64,000 nucleotides of DNA, from contig JAMHWD010000045.1 of the NCBI GenBank assembly GCA_035911135.1, forward strand, positions 62,001 to 126,000. Reading direction: 5' to 3'. A program made the translations under genes and the position numbers. Every line of letters begins with the position of its first letter. Position 1 is the stretch's first letter. Below, in pieces: positions 18,678 to 28,299 of this stretch. The notes under the pieces are model-generated. The model ran no database searches and was not told where the DNA came from. It saw only the letters and a program-made list of their open reading frames with translations. Source of the DNA: JAMHWD01 sp035911135 (GTDB lineage Bacteria > Pseudomonadota > Alphaproteobacteria > Micavibrionales > Micavibrionaceae).

Positions 18678-19681
18678 GACGGGCCGTTCTGGTTTCTCTT
18701 GCTTTGGCAGCGGTTGTTTCCAGTCTTGGCGGATGTTTCAAGGCAGGCAATGCCCCGGTTAGCACTTATGGCGCGGGCGAGGGCGCCGGCAGCGCCGGGA
18801 TGCATGTCGTCATGAAAGGCGATACGCTGACGAAGATCTCCCGCCGCTACCGCCTTTCGGAACGCAGCATCGCCGCGGCCAATGATCTTTATCCGCCTTA
18901 TAAGCTGGAGCTGGGCCAGCGCCTGAAAATCCCGCCGCCCGAAACCTACAAGGCGCGCGCCGGCGATACGGTTGCCAGCGTGGCGCGGCTCTTTGCCGTG
19001 GATGTCGCGCAGGTCGTGCAGACCAATAATTTGAAAGTCGTGGGATCGGGTAAACTTGCGCCGGGGCAGGTTTTGCGCCTGCCAGCCGTGACGGTGGCCC
19101 AGATCCTGAAAACGCAGGCCATGCCGTTTTTCCCTCAGTCCAAACCAGTGACGCTATCGGCAAGACCGCAAGCTGCCCCGTATCTGAACGCGCCGCTGCC
19201 GGGCCCAAAGCCACTTGCGAATATGCCTGCCCCATCGACCGATCCGATGCGTCCGGCGGTGGTTGCGCCGCTGTTTCATGAGGCGCCTGTAGCGTTTACG
19301 CCCAAAGGAAGCGGGCGCTTTACCATGCCGGTACTGGGGCCGTTGCTCTCGTCTTATGGTCCCAAGCCGGGCGGACTGCATAATGACGGCATTAACATCA
19401 AGGCCCCGCAGGGCGCGCCGGTCCGCGCGGCCGATGCGGGTGTGGTTGTTTATGCCGGGAATGAGCTGAAAGGCACAGGCAATCTGATCCTGATCCGGCA
19501 TGAGGGCGATTATTTGAGCGCTTATGCCCATCTGGATAATATGCTGGTCCGGCGCGGGCAAAGCATCAAGCGCGGCGAGGCAATAGGCACTGTCGGGGCC
19601 ACGGGAGCCGTTGCGGAACCGCAGCTTCATTTCGAAATCCGTAAAGGTACAAAAGCCGTTGATCCGGCCCCTTATCTTTAG
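18674..19681 (+). CDS. NlpD-like LysM / LytM lipoprotein (predicted amidase activator)
   Basis: The protein has 335 residues from ATG 18674, which overlaps the pcm stop by four bases. A signal peptide with lipobox LGGC (Cys near 21) is followed by two LysM peptidoglycan-binding modules (about residues 43-92 and 95-140). After a Pro-rich linker comes a C-terminal M23/LytM domain (about 215-335). The zinc site is degenerate: the usual HxxxD appears as HNDGIN, and HxH appears as QLH. This is the NlpD/EnvC pattern of a non-catalytic LytM domain that activates cell-wall amidases during division. It probably acts at the outer membrane with peptidoglycan. Confidence 0.85.
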   Translation: MRRAVLVSLALAAVVSSLGGCFKAGNAPVSTYGAGEGAGSAGMHVVMKGDTLTKISRRYRLSERSIAAANDLYPPYKLELGQRLKIPPPETYKARAGDTVASVARLFAVDVAQVVQTNNLKVVGSGKLAPGQVLRLPAVTVAQILKTQAMPFFPQSKPVTLSARPQAAPYLNAPLPGPKPLANMPAPSTDPMRPAVVAPLFHEAPVAFTPKGSGRFTMPVLGPLLSSYGPKPGGLHNDGINIKAPQGAPVRAADAGVVVYAGNELKGTGNLILIRHEGDYLSAYAHLDNMLVRRGQSIKRGEAIGTVGATGAVAEPQLHFEIRKGTKAVDPAPYL

Positions 19682-19698
19682 AGTAGGGGGCCGTTTTT
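19665..19698 (+). terminator. intrinsic terminator overlapping the gene end
   Basis: CGGCCCC (19665-19671) pairs with GGGGCCG (19687-19693) and is followed by TTTTT. The left arm lies within the last codons of the NlpD-like gene. Confidence 0.75.
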
Positions 19699-19797
19699 CG
19701 GCATTATGACGCGAGATTATGTTTTTTCCTTGACCCCTTGATTTGTATTTCCTAGTATCGCGCTAATAATAAATATTACCGTTGAACAGGTCGGGTT

Positions 19798-21807
19798 ATG
19801 CATTTTTCTTTGAATATGCCCATTATGAGGGCGTTTGCCCTGTCTGCTGGCATGGCGCTGGGTTCTGCTGCTTTCGCGCAGGAACAGGATCATGATGCCG
19901 CCCCGATAACGACAGAAACACCCGCTGCCCCTGAAATGCCCGTATTGCCCGAGGGCCTTCCCAATATTCCCGGCCTGCAAGAAATGCTGGAAGCGCAAGG
20001 TCTTGCACCCGAGGCGCCTGAAGCTGGCGCCCCTTCCCGTACACCAACGGATGCCATGTGCGGTCCGCATAACTCGGTGGATAGCGCTTTGGAAGCTGCT
20101 GGTCTGAGCGAGGTCGAAGTCAAGAACGGCATTGATATTATCTTGCAGAATTTCTTTCGTATTTCCCGCCATTATGTTGAGGCGGGCCATGAGATGGAAG
20201 ATCTGGAGGCGCTTGCTGTTGAGGGCATCAAGGACCGTGTTTGCAACCGTGATGAAAAGCTGACGGAGGCGCAGACAGAATTTGATGCTGCCAATGAAGA
20301 ATTTGAATCGATCAAAACCGAGCGTGATGCGGTTGTGGATAGCGGCGCCGAGGTTTCAGCGGATCTGCGGGATCGCTTGCTGGAAGCTGAGATCGCACTC
20401 TCTAATGCCCGTAATGCCTTGCGCGTGGCGCAGGCCGAACAAAAGTATAATGCGCCTGATTTGATCATGGCCGGGCTTAATCATGCCATGGCGGATCTGG
20501 ATCCGCATTCTGATTTCGCCATGGGCGGCGGTACAAGGCCAGCGGCTTCGGAAGATGACCCGCCCAGGGGCGCTATTGGTATTGTGGCGGAAGCTGACGG
20601 GGAGTCCGCTTATACGCTGGAGCGCGGCATTCGCGTGAAAACTGCCTTTGACCCGCAGGATAATACGCCAGCCTATAAGGCCGGAATCCGCGCCGGTGAT
20701 CTGATTACCCATATCGATGGCGAGGCGCTGGCCGGGATGCTTCTGAGCGAGGCGACCGATCTTATTGCCGGTGAACCTTCAACCAGCATGGCCGTGACCT
20801 TTGTCAGGGGCGATAGAACAAGCACAGTGCATGTCCAGCGTCAGGAAGTTCATCTGGCCAATGTCACGCACCGCGTTGTGGGTAATTACGGCTATATTCA
20901 TATTAATTCCTATATGAATGAGCAGGATATGCGCGCTGATGCCGGTGTTGATGAAGGCATGAAAAAGGCCGTTGAGGATATTCGCAAGAAACTGGGCGGT
21001 GACGATAATGTCGCGGGCTATGTGATCAGCGTGCGCGGCAATGGCGGCGGATCGGTGCAGGAGGTTATTCTCCAGCTCGACCAGCTTATAGAGGGCGAGG
21101 ATTTTGACCGCAGTTATGGCGCGCAAGTGCCGGAAGAGGTAAAGCGCCGCAATACATTATTGACCACCCGTGACCGTGATGGGCTAGATGAAAGATTTCT
21201 GGCCAGCCCCGGCGATATCACCAATGGCAAGCCGATTGCCGTATTGATTGATGGCGGTTCGGCTTCGGCTTCGGAGATTTTCTCCGGGACCATGCAAGCC
21301 TGGGGCCGCGCCATTATTGTTGGCATTAACTCCTTCAACAAGGGGACGGTGCAGATTATTTCCCCGGATTCAACGGGCGCAGGCCAGCTTCATTACACGA
21401 TCAGCCAGTATCTCTATGGCAAGGGAACAGAGGAATCGCCATTTGGTCTTGCAATTCAAGGATATGGCGTTACACCGGAGGTTCTTGTTCCCTTTATTCC
21501 GGCCGCGGAAAAGAGCGAAAACGACCTGCCCAATGTCCTGCAGTTTGAAGATGGTGAGGATCCGCGCCGCGTCACGGAAAGCACATTGGTTTGCGAACGG
21601 GATGAGGTGGATCCGCCCTTGACAGGACCGATGGCGGAGAATGGTTTTATCGATCCGCGCAGCGGCGAATTTGATCATGCGCTGGCCTGCGCGATTATGG
21701 CGCTGCAGCAGCAAAACCCGGAAGTCACATCGCGTCCGTCCGCGGATAAGGGCGGCGTTTTGATCCGTGATTATGTGCCCCCCGTACTTGAAATGGATGG
21801 GCCATAA
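19798..21807 (+). CDS. S41 family C-terminal processing peptidase
   Basis: Periplasmic Ser/Lys protease of 669 residues. The signal peptide ends at AFAQE (about residue 24). An acidic Pro-rich stretch follows, then the N-terminal domain, a PDZ domain (about 255-345), and the protease core. The core has the nucleophile motif GGSASASEIF (about 484-493) and the lysine in SFNKGTVQ, where the family usually has FGKG. A helical, charged insertion of about 70 residues (about 155-220) interrupts the N-terminal domain before the LDPHSDF motif. The C-terminal 110 residues are extra. Neighbouring NlpD-like and MoxR genes point to envelope maintenance. Confidence 0.88.
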   Translation: MHFSLNMPIMRAFALSAGMALGSAAFAQEQDHDAAPITTETPAAPEMPVLPEGLPNIPGLQEMLEAQGLAPEAPEAGAPSRTPTDAMCGPHNSVDSALEAAGLSEVEVKNGIDIILQNFFRISRHYVEAGHEMEDLEALAVEGIKDRVCNRDEKLTEAQTEFDAANEEFESIKTERDAVVDSGAEVSADLRDRLLEAEIALSNARNALRVAQAEQKYNAPDLIMAGLNHAMADLDPHSDFAMGGGTRPAASEDDPPRGAIGIVAEADGESAYTLERGIRVKTAFDPQDNTPAYKAGIRAGDLITHIDGEALAGMLLSEATDLIAGEPSTSMAVTFVRGDRTSTVHVQRQEVHLANVTHRVVGNYGYIHINSYMNEQDMRADAGVDEGMKKAVEDIRKKLGGDDNVAGYVISVRGNGGGSVQEVILQLDQLIEGEDFDRSYGAQVPEEVKRRNTLLTTRDRDGLDERFLASPGDITNGKPIAVLIDGGSASASEIFSGTMQAWGRAIIVGINSFNKGTVQIISPDSTGAGQLHYTISQYLYGKGTEESPFGLAIQGYGVTPEVLVPFIPAAEKSENDLPNVLQFEDGEDPRRVTESTLVCERDEVDPPLTGPMAENGFIDPRSGEFDHALACAIMALQQQNPEVTSRPSADKGGVLIRDYVPPVLEMDGP

Positions 21808-21913
21808 AAAAAGAGAAGGAATACTCTTGCGCTTTTTATGCAAGGGGTTATAAGTAAATTAAGCGACATAATAAAAGTCGTATTTGAAAAAGAAAAACAG
21901 GGAGTATATACGC

Positions 21914-22984
21914 GTGAACCACCAGTCCTTGACTAAGGGATTCGATCCCTCCACCGTTGAAGATGCATTGCTTGATGCGGCTGATCTCGCATGGGCCAAG
22001 CAAGCGCTGCACAAGATCAAGGACGGCGTTAAAAGCCGCATTTTGGGGCAGGACGAAGTTGTTGAGCGCTCTATTCTGGCGATGGTCGCCGGCGGTCACG
22101 TGCTGATCGAAGGCCCTACCGGAACCGGTAAGACAAAACTTTCCCAGACATTTGGTCAGGCTATGGGCATGCGTATGGTCCGCATTCAGGGTCAGAACGA
22201 TCTGATGCCTGCCGATATTATCGGCCATGATGTCATGGTTCCCAATGCCGAGACTGGCAAGAACGAGCTGGTATTCGAAGAGGGCCCGGTCAGAGACGCG
22301 CAGTTCGTCCATTTCGATGAAATTAACCGCGTTACGCCTCGTTCCCAGAGCGCCATGCTTTCGATCATGGAAGAAAGAAAATTCACGCATAACAAGATGG
22401 TCTATCCGCTGGATAACCTCTTTACCGTGTTCGCAACGCAAAACCCTGAAGGTCAGGAAGGAACATATCCTTTGCCGGAGGCGCAGGTTGACCGTTTCAT
22501 GATGCGTGTTGATATGCTCAACCCCAAGGACATCGAAACGCAGGTCGCCATTAACCGCCTGAAGCGTTCGGAAACCAGAACGCCGCCTCTGGAGAAAATG
22601 ATCACGCCGGATGAGCTGCGTAAAATCCGCGAGATGCATATTGACGTTGCCGTAGGCGAAAATGTTGACCGTTATATCGCGCACATCGCCCGCGCGGCTT
22701 GCGATAAGAATTTTGCGCCCAAGGGCATGCAAGATACGTTCAATTATTCTGCCTTGATGCTGCGCGGTGACCGCGGTCAGAACCGTATCAGTATGTCGCT
22801 GGATGCCGTGGCGCGCGCCAAGGCCTTGATGGATGGCAGAGCGCGTGTTGAACTTTCGGATGTGGATTTCGGCGCCGAAGCCGTGCTGATCCACCGTATG
22901 GGCGCGCCAAGAAACATGAGAGATTTTGCAGCGCCCGGTACAGCCATTCAGGGCTTGCTGGTCGATATGAAGCAGGAGATTTGA
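21914..22984 (+). CDS. MoxR-family AAA+ ATPase
   Basis: ATPase of the MoxR group, which acts as a chaperone for vWA-domain partners. The protein has 356 residues from GTG 21914, chosen because AGGGAG (21899-21904) lies nine bases upstream; the frame also allows TTG at 21884. Walker A is GPTGTGKT (residues 67-74), Walker B is HFDEIN, sensor 1 is FATQNPEGQEGTYPLPEAQ, and the arginine-finger region DRFMMRVDM is intact. It heads the cluster that later contains DUF58, BatA-like and DUF4175 genes, the standard MoxR partners in alphaproteobacteria, but here it is cut off from them by two inverted genes. Confidence 0.93.
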   Translation: MNHQSLTKGFDPSTVEDALLDAADLAWAKQALHKIKDGVKSRILGQDEVVERSILAMVAGGHVLIEGPTGTGKTKLSQTFGQAMGMRMVRIQGQNDLMPADIIGHDVMVPNAETGKNELVFEEGPVRDAQFVHFDEINRVTPRSQSAMLSIMEERKFTHNKMVYPLDNLFTVFATQNPEGQEGTYPLPEAQVDRFMMRVDMLNPKDIETQVAINRLKRSETRTPPLEKMITPDELRKIREMHIDVAVGENVDRYIAHIARAACDKNFAPKGMQDTFNYSALMLRGDRGQNRISMSLDAVARAKALMDGRARVELSDVDFGAEAVLIHRMGAPRNMRDFAAPGTAIQGLLVDMKQEI

Positions 22985-23053
22985 TTACGACACTACAAGC
23001 TTGAATTAAAGAATATAAAAAAATACAAAAACAAAAAAAGACAGGGAAACATC

Positions 23054-23707
23054 ATGAAAAGCAGTTTTGGTTTGGCAAATATCGGTATCTCCAGCGCGGC
23101 AGCGCTTTCGGCCTTTCTGGCGCTGGCGCCTATGACGGCCAACGCGCAGGCCGAGGACCGTCAGGCGCAGGCGCAATCATACACGCCTCAAGCGCCGAAT
23201 GAGGCGGTTATCGGGCAGAAAAATGAAGATGATCAGGATTTTCTGCGTGATCACTGGGAATTCCTGAATGCCGGTTGCTGCGGCGCCATTGATGTCGTGC
23301 GTAATATCGAGGTGATTGATAACACGGATGAGGCATCGGAATATTATGACCCTACGATTGATCCGGTAAAATTCCCGATCTCGATCATGCTCTATGAGAC
23401 ACAATTCGGCATTCCGCTGAGCGGTCCGTACAGGATTGATATCGAGGCCTCCAAGGTGAGAGGTGAGGCGTATTATCTTGAGAAATGCAAGAACAAGGTT
23501 GAGGCCGCCGAGGCTGCCGGCGTGGAAACCAGCTGTGTGGCGACGTCTGAATCTGTTGTGTTCCTCAAGGATAATTTCAAACCTAACGCCGATGGCAGCG
23601 TGACCTTCACGCAAAATGGTGTTTCGCAAACAGCGGATGTTCTGCCCGTTGAGGTATATAAAAATACGGCGCTGTATTGCGTTCTGCTGGGCCGCGATCT
23701 TCAGTAA
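23054..23707 (+). CDS. secreted protein of unknown function
   Basis: The protein has 217 residues. The signal peptide ends at ANAQAED (about residue 35). The mature protein has cysteines in the NAGCCGAID segment and further single cysteines, consistent with a disulfide-bonded periplasmic fold. No family is recognised. AGGGAA sits just before ATG 23054. It starts 70 bases after moxR on the same strand and is followed by a strong terminator, so moxR and this gene probably form a two-gene unit. A role with MoxR is inference from position only. Confidence 0.75.
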   Translation: MKSSFGLANIGISSAAALSAFLALAPMTANAQAEDRQAQAQSYTPQAPNEAVIGQKNEDDQDFLRDHWEFLNAGCCGAIDVVRNIEVIDNTDEASEYYDPTIDPVKFPISIMLYETQFGIPLSGPYRIDIEASKVRGEAYYLEKCKNKVEAAEAAGVETSCVATSESVVFLKDNFKPNADGSVTFTQNGVSQTADVLPVEVYKNTALYCVLLGRDLQ

Positions 23708-23733
23708 GCTGGCAAGTTATATAAGAATTTTTA

Positions 23734-23764
23734 AAAGGCGCTGGAATTTCAAGCGCCTTTTTTG
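23734..23764 (+). terminator. intrinsic terminator
   Basis: AAAGGCGCT (23734-23742) and AGCGCCTTT (23752-23760) form a perfect nine-base stem followed by more T. It lies between convergent genes and could work for both strands because A precedes the left arm. Confidence 0.85.
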
Positions 23765-23781
23765 TTGTTTCTTGATGATTA

Positions 23782-24876
23782 TCACGGTGGGCCGGGCGCG
23801 TTTTCGGGCTGGCCTGGCATAATGTTCTCTTCGGCGCGGTGATGCTTGTTACTGGCCGCGCGGAGACGTTGAACTTCTTCTTCAGAAGGCGTAGGGATAA
23901 CCATGCCATCATGCTCCCAGCGCGTAGAGATTGCGCCGTCGGGGCTTGTGGTCACAAATTCCCGGTATTCATCGCCATAGATATTATCATCATGGAACAT
24001 ATAGATGCGCTCACGTTCCTGGCCTGTATCAGGATCAAGGCGAATGATATGCAAGGAATCGTCCTGATGACGATGACGCATGCCTACGCCGACCAGCGTC
24101 TCTGCCTTGCGTTCATAGGCGATATTGGTATCAAGGTTGACATGGGCCTCGGTAAAGCCATGGGCCAGATCAAGGGCGGCCGGCGCGCCGTCCAGCCACC
24201 AGCGCAGCTCCAGCGTGCGCGTGTCCAGCTTTACGCTGGCGTAAGCCGGGCCGTAAAGATTGTGATTGCCAAGCGCGTTATTCCACTGCCCGTGGGCCTC
24301 AACGCCCGGTTCAAATTTCACATAGCTGGGCAGATCGCCTGCGCGTTCAAAAATGCCGTTTTGCATGTAAACAGCAGCGTAACTTTTGCCCGGCGTCACG
24401 GTGATAACGGCGGGGCCGTCTTCATTGTGGCGTTGCCCCTGTTCATTAAGCCAGATAGCGCGGATACGGCTTTTTTCAGGCTCGATGGTGATTTGGGACG
24501 CGCCCATGGCTGTAAAATGCTCCTCCAGCGCTTCATAACTCTCAAGCGCCAGAAATGGATCCGCTTCGGCGGAGACAAAATCGGTCAAGGTTTTGGCGTA
24601 GAGGCCATAGCAATCGCTTTGCGCCGCATACAGCGCCCCGGCATCACCGCAAAGCGTGGCCTGATCAAACGGGCCGGGATTGTTGCTGGGGAGCATGCTT
24701 TGTGCAGGCCGGCTATCAGGCGTTGTGCAGAGGTCGCCAGCGGCTAAAAGAGCATCAAGTTCCGTCTGTGTCTGGCGATCCTGCCAGTTTGCGTGTTGGT
24801 CGCTCGCCATCAGCACGCCGAAAGCTGCCGCGCCTACAAGCGAGATAAAGGTCGGTGTTATTCTGGGCGCTTTCAT
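23782..24876 (-). CDS. exported or membrane-anchored protein of unknown function
   Basis: The protein has 364 residues from the ATG at 24876, preceded on the minus strand by AAGGG at a proper distance; a longer frame to 24930 lacks such a site. The N-terminal hydrophobic segment (ITPTFISLVGAAAFGVLMAS) is a signal peptide or anchor. Cysteines in DLCTTPDS, TLCGDAG and SDCYGLY suggest an exported protein. The rest is predicted beta-rich, with no domain I know. It starts 22 bases after another secreted-protein gene. The pair runs against the MoxR cluster and separates moxR from its usual partners. Confidence 0.7.
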   Translation of the reverse strand: MKAPRITPTFISLVGAAAFGVLMASDQHANWQDRQTQTELDALLAAGDLCTTPDSRPAQSMLPSNNPGPFDQATLCGDAGALYAAQSDCYGLYAKTLTDFVSAEADPFLALESYEALEEHFTAMGASQITIEPEKSRIRAIWLNEQGQRHNEDGPAVITVTPGKSYAAVYMQNGIFERAGDLPSYVKFEPGVEAHGQWNNALGNHNLYGPAYASVKLDTRTLELRWWLDGAPAALDLAHGFTEAHVNLDTNIAYERKAETLVGVGMRHRHQDDSLHIIRLDPDTGQERERIYMFHDDNIYGDEYREFVTTSPDGAISTRWEHDGMVIPTPSEEEVQRLRAASNKHHRAEENIMPGQPENAPGPP

Positions 24877-24898
24877 GTCGCGTTGCCCTTGTGGCACA

Positions 24899-25672
24899 TT
24901 AATCGTTACGAATATCCCGGATTGCCTCATCGAGGCGCTGCTGGTCAGGCTTGTAATTGCCTGTATAGGCAGCTACGGCGACATTCACGATGGCGCGGAT
25001 GGCTTGTTCCTGCGCGTCATCACTGACGGTTGTGCCTGCCCATGCGCGGGCCCAGTCGCGCCGCCCCACAATGACAGAGGCAATATCTTCGGAAACGCTG
25101 GCGCTGGGAACTTTGACCTGAACAGGCGTTACGTTGAGGCTGCCCGGAAGCGTGCCAGAGCGATAGAAAATTTCGGTCAGGGGATGATTGTCCCGCATGG
25201 GCTCCAGAATGCCAAGATCAACATCGCCCAGCACACGGGCCAATATGGCCTTGTCGTCACGGTTGTTGCTGCGGATGTCGATAATCAGCATCTTGCGCGC
25301 GTTGATATAGGATTGCAGATTGCTTTGCGCCAGTTTGCTCAGGGGCTGGGTATCATCGGTGATCGGGAAAAGAATAAACTGGAACGGGGCCAGATTATCG
25401 GTCTCCAGATCAAGCGCCACGATTTCTTCCTCAGGATCAAGAGAAGTGCGCTTGGTAAGGGCTTCTTGCAGGGCTTGCATGCCGCCCAGCGTATTATTAT
25501 TCACCGTATCAGCTGGCGATTTCACAAAGGCCAGATAGTTGCCATTGGCGTATTTCAAAACATCCTGCGCGTCTCCGGCGGGTTGTTGCTGTGCGGATAG
25601 GCCGCTGGCGCTTGCGCCAATGGCGAAGGCTGCAAGGACGGCTCCAAGCATATGTTGGCGTGGTGATGTCAT
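24899..25672 (-). CDS. secreted protein of unknown function
   Basis: The protein has 257 residues. The signal peptide runs to about residue 28 (GASASGLSAQQQ). The mature protein is mixed alpha/beta and ends in a helical acidic tail, and no catalytic motif stands out. It is the first gene of a two-gene minus-strand unit with the 364-residue protein, and it is transcribed divergently from the large GATase-like gene at 25888. The 215-base spacer between them should contain both promoters. I do not recognise the family. Confidence 0.7.
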   Translation of the reverse strand: MTSPRQHMLGAVLAAFAIGASASGLSAQQQPAGDAQDVLKYANGNYLAFVKSPADTVNNNTLGGMQALQEALTKRTSLDPEEEIVALDLETDNLAPFQFILFPITDDTQPLSKLAQSNLQSYINARKMLIIDIRSNNRDDKAILARVLGDVDLGILEPMRDNHPLTEIFYRSGTLPGSLNVTPVQVKVPSASVSEDIASVIVGRRDWARAWAGTTVSDDAQEQAIRAIVNVAVAAYTGNYKPDQQRLDEAIRDIRND

Positions 25673-25887
25673 GGCCCTGTTTTTCTGTTTTTTATGGTTA
25701 TTGTTCGGTTATTGCATAATCCTCAAGGGGGTGTCAATAAACTCGCATCTGAAATGGGGCTATAACCCGGAAACTGCTGCGTTTGCTACTAATTCACAGA
25801 GTTTTTTTCAAAGAGCTTGACTTGTCGGAATATAGCTTTTAATGATTAAGAAAAATAGATATAAAAAATTACGAACAGGGCAAGCGT

Positions 25888-28299
25888 TTGCGCTCAATAG
25901 CTTCATATTTCAGTATGATTGGCTCTCCTGCTGTTTTGGGAATGCATCTCATGACGGCGGCACCGGTTTTTGCGCAGCAAGATCCGGCTAATGTAGCGAT
26001 TGCCCCTGCACAAAATTCGGTTATTGCTGAAACTCAGCAAAATAGCGGTTTTATTACCGAGCAAAAATATTTCATTGATCCCAGATTTCCGATTGATACG
26101 CCGCTTGGTATGGCTCTTGGCGGTGCTGCAGGCGGATTGGCGCTGGCTTTTGGCATTCATGCCATGGCGCGCCGGCGTTCCAATGTAGCGCTGCCGTACA
26201 TGCTGGCAGGCGGCGCTATTGCGCTGGCACTGGTCAATCCGCGCAGCCTTGAAGAAAATTACACGGAAATTCCGACCGATATTGTTGTGGTTGTCGATAA
26301 GACGGACAGCAATCTGGTGGGTGATCGCGCCGCGCTGACAGCGCAGGTTCAGGAACGCATTGCCGCCGATATGGGCACGTTTGAGAATGTGAATATCCGT
26401 GTGGTGACAGCGGATAACGCATCGGATCTGGCCCGTGATGGCGGCAGCAGGCTTTTCCAGATCATGCAAGACACGCAAGGCATAGATGCCAGTAATCTGG
26501 GCGGGATTGTGATTATCAGCGATGGTCAGATTCATGATGTGCCGGAAGTCTCTCCTTTTGGTCCGGGTGTGCCTGTGCATACGATATTGACCGGCAAGGC
26601 TGGGGAAATTGACCGTGTTGTAACTGTGACGGGTGCATCGGCCTATGGCCTTGTGGATGAAGAGCAGGTGATCCGTTTCCGCGTGGATGATCAGGGCGTC
26701 GATCCTGCCGCAACTTTGCCTGTACAGGTTGAAGTGATTGCCAATGGCGAAGTGCTAAGCACGCTGAGCGCAACGCCGGGGCAGGTCATTGAGACAAAAG
26801 TCAAAATTCAGGCGCCAGGCGAGAATATCTTTACGATCCGGGCCGCCCATATGGAGGGCGAGATTACCAATGTTAATAATGACGTTGTCACCAGCATTAA
26901 CGGCATTCGCGAAGAGTTGAATGTTCTGCTTCTATCGGGTGAAATTAATGGCAGCGTGCGCTCTGTGCGCGAGTTCTATAAGGCGGACCCGGATAGCAAT
27001 CTGGTGCATATCATGGCTTTGCGCGGTTTGAAGGATATGGATCCTACGCCGCGCGAGGAAATGGCTTTGTCCCGTATTCCGTTCAATGAAATTTTTGGCC
27101 CGGCGCTTGATAAATACGATTTGATGGTTCTGGATCATTTTCAGGATAACGGCATTGTAAATGATCGTTATCTGCGGAGCGTGGTCAGCCGTGTTGAAGC
27201 CGGAGGATCCTTGCTGGTTATCGCAGGTCCGGAATATACCGAGGCCAGATCCATTCACGATACGCCAATCAGCAGCATCCTGCCGGTAGAAGAAGGCGAT
27301 AGCGTTACAGAAGAACTCTATGCGCCTCACCTGAGCGAAACGGGTTTTCGTCATCCGATCACGCGCAGCCTTTCCGGCGCAGGTACGTTGGAGGCTGATC
27401 CTTCATGGGGGGATTGGACGCGCGCTGTTGCGGCTGAAGTCAAGGATGAGGGACGGGTCATTATGGAGACGCCTGATGGCGCGCCGTTGCTGGTTGTCAG
27501 TGATGTCGGCGAGGGGCGCGTTGCCGTATTGCTGTCTGACAGCTTCCCGTTATGGGGGCGTGGTTTTGATGGCGGCGGTCCTGCGAACCAGATGCTGAGC
27601 AATGTCTCGCATTGGTTGATGAAGGATCCGGGCATGGAGGAGGAGGCCTTGAGCGCCTTTGATGGCGCGGCGGGCGAATTTATTGTCCAGCGTCAAACCA
27701 TTACCGAGCAAAAACCCGGCCCTGTTGTGATTACAACGCCGGAGGGTGAAAATATAACTCTGGAATTTGAGCAAGAAGCCGCGCCCGGTCTCTGGCAGAT
27801 TGAATACACCTATCCTGAAAACGGTGTTTATGCGATCACGCAGGAAAATGGCGAGAAGGATCTAAGCACTTATATCAAGGTGGATAGTAATGATCCGCAA
27901 GAATTTGCCAATGTCATTGCAACGCCGGATATCATGCGTCCGCTGGCCGATGAGACGGGCGGCTGGTTGTCCTATGCGCTGGCTGCTGATGGGACGTTGA
28001 CCTTGCCGGATATGCGCCAGGTTTCCCTTGGTCAATTGGAAGAAGACGGCGTCTCCGGCGCGGATTGGGCAGGATTTGTGAAACGCGATCTTCGCGAGGC
28101 GGTGGGCAACGCGCAGGATAAACCTGTCATTCCCGGCTGGCTCACTGCGACTCTGATCGCGGGGATGATGGTCTGGGGCTGGTCGCGTGATGGCGATCAT
28201 GCCAAGCTCTCGCAATTGGCCAGTGGCTTAAGACCCAGAAGGAAGCAAGGCGGCGCCAATGAGCCTGGGCAAGCGCCAGAAGGGCCGGGTATGTCATGA
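25888..28299 (+). CDS. large membrane protein with vWA-like and GATase-1-like regions
   Basis: The protein has 803 residues. A signal-like N-terminus ends near FAQQ and two membrane helices follow (about residues 72-115). Next comes a vWA-like region (IVVVVDKTDSN; GGIVIISDGQ) whose metal motif DxSxS is altered to DKTDS. Further on is a region like the glutamine-amidotransferase-like domain of alphaproteobacterial MoxR clusters (about 345-580). A last membrane helix lies near 750. TTG 25888 follows ACAGGG at seven bases; ATG 25915 is an alternative. The stop overlaps the next start by four bases. It is presumably part of an envelope complex with the BatA-like and DUF58 proteins. Confidence 0.75.
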   Translation: MRSIASYFSMIGSPAVLGMHLMTAAPVFAQQDPANVAIAPAQNSVIAETQQNSGFITEQKYFIDPRFPIDTPLGMALGGAAGGLALAFGIHAMARRRSNVALPYMLAGGAIALALVNPRSLEENYTEIPTDIVVVVDKTDSNLVGDRAALTAQVQERIAADMGTFENVNIRVVTADNASDLARDGGSRLFQIMQDTQGIDASNLGGIVIISDGQIHDVPEVSPFGPGVPVHTILTGKAGEIDRVVTVTGASAYGLVDEEQVIRFRVDDQGVDPAATLPVQVEVIANGEVLSTLSATPGQVIETKVKIQAPGENIFTIRAAHMEGEITNVNNDVVTSINGIREELNVLLLSGEINGSVRSVREFYKADPDSNLVHIMALRGLKDMDPTPREEMALSRIPFNEIFGPALDKYDLMVLDHFQDNGIVNDRYLRSVVSRVEAGGSLLVIAGPEYTEARSIHDTPISSILPVEEGDSVTEELYAPHLSETGFRHPITRSLSGAGTLEADPSWGDWTRAVAAEVKDEGRVIMETPDGAPLLVVSDVGEGRVAVLLSDSFPLWGRGFDGGGPANQMLSNVSHWLMKDPGMEEEALSAFDGAAGEFIVQRQTITEQKPGPVVITTPEGENITLEFEQEAAPGLWQIEYTYPENGVYAITQENGEKDLSTYIKVDSNDPQEFANVIATPDIMRPLADETGGWLSYALAADGTLTLPDMRQVSLGQLEEDGVSGADWAGFVKRDLREAVGNAQDKPVIPGWLTATLIAGMMVWGWSRDGDHAKLSQLASGLRPRRKQGGANEPGQAPEGPGMS

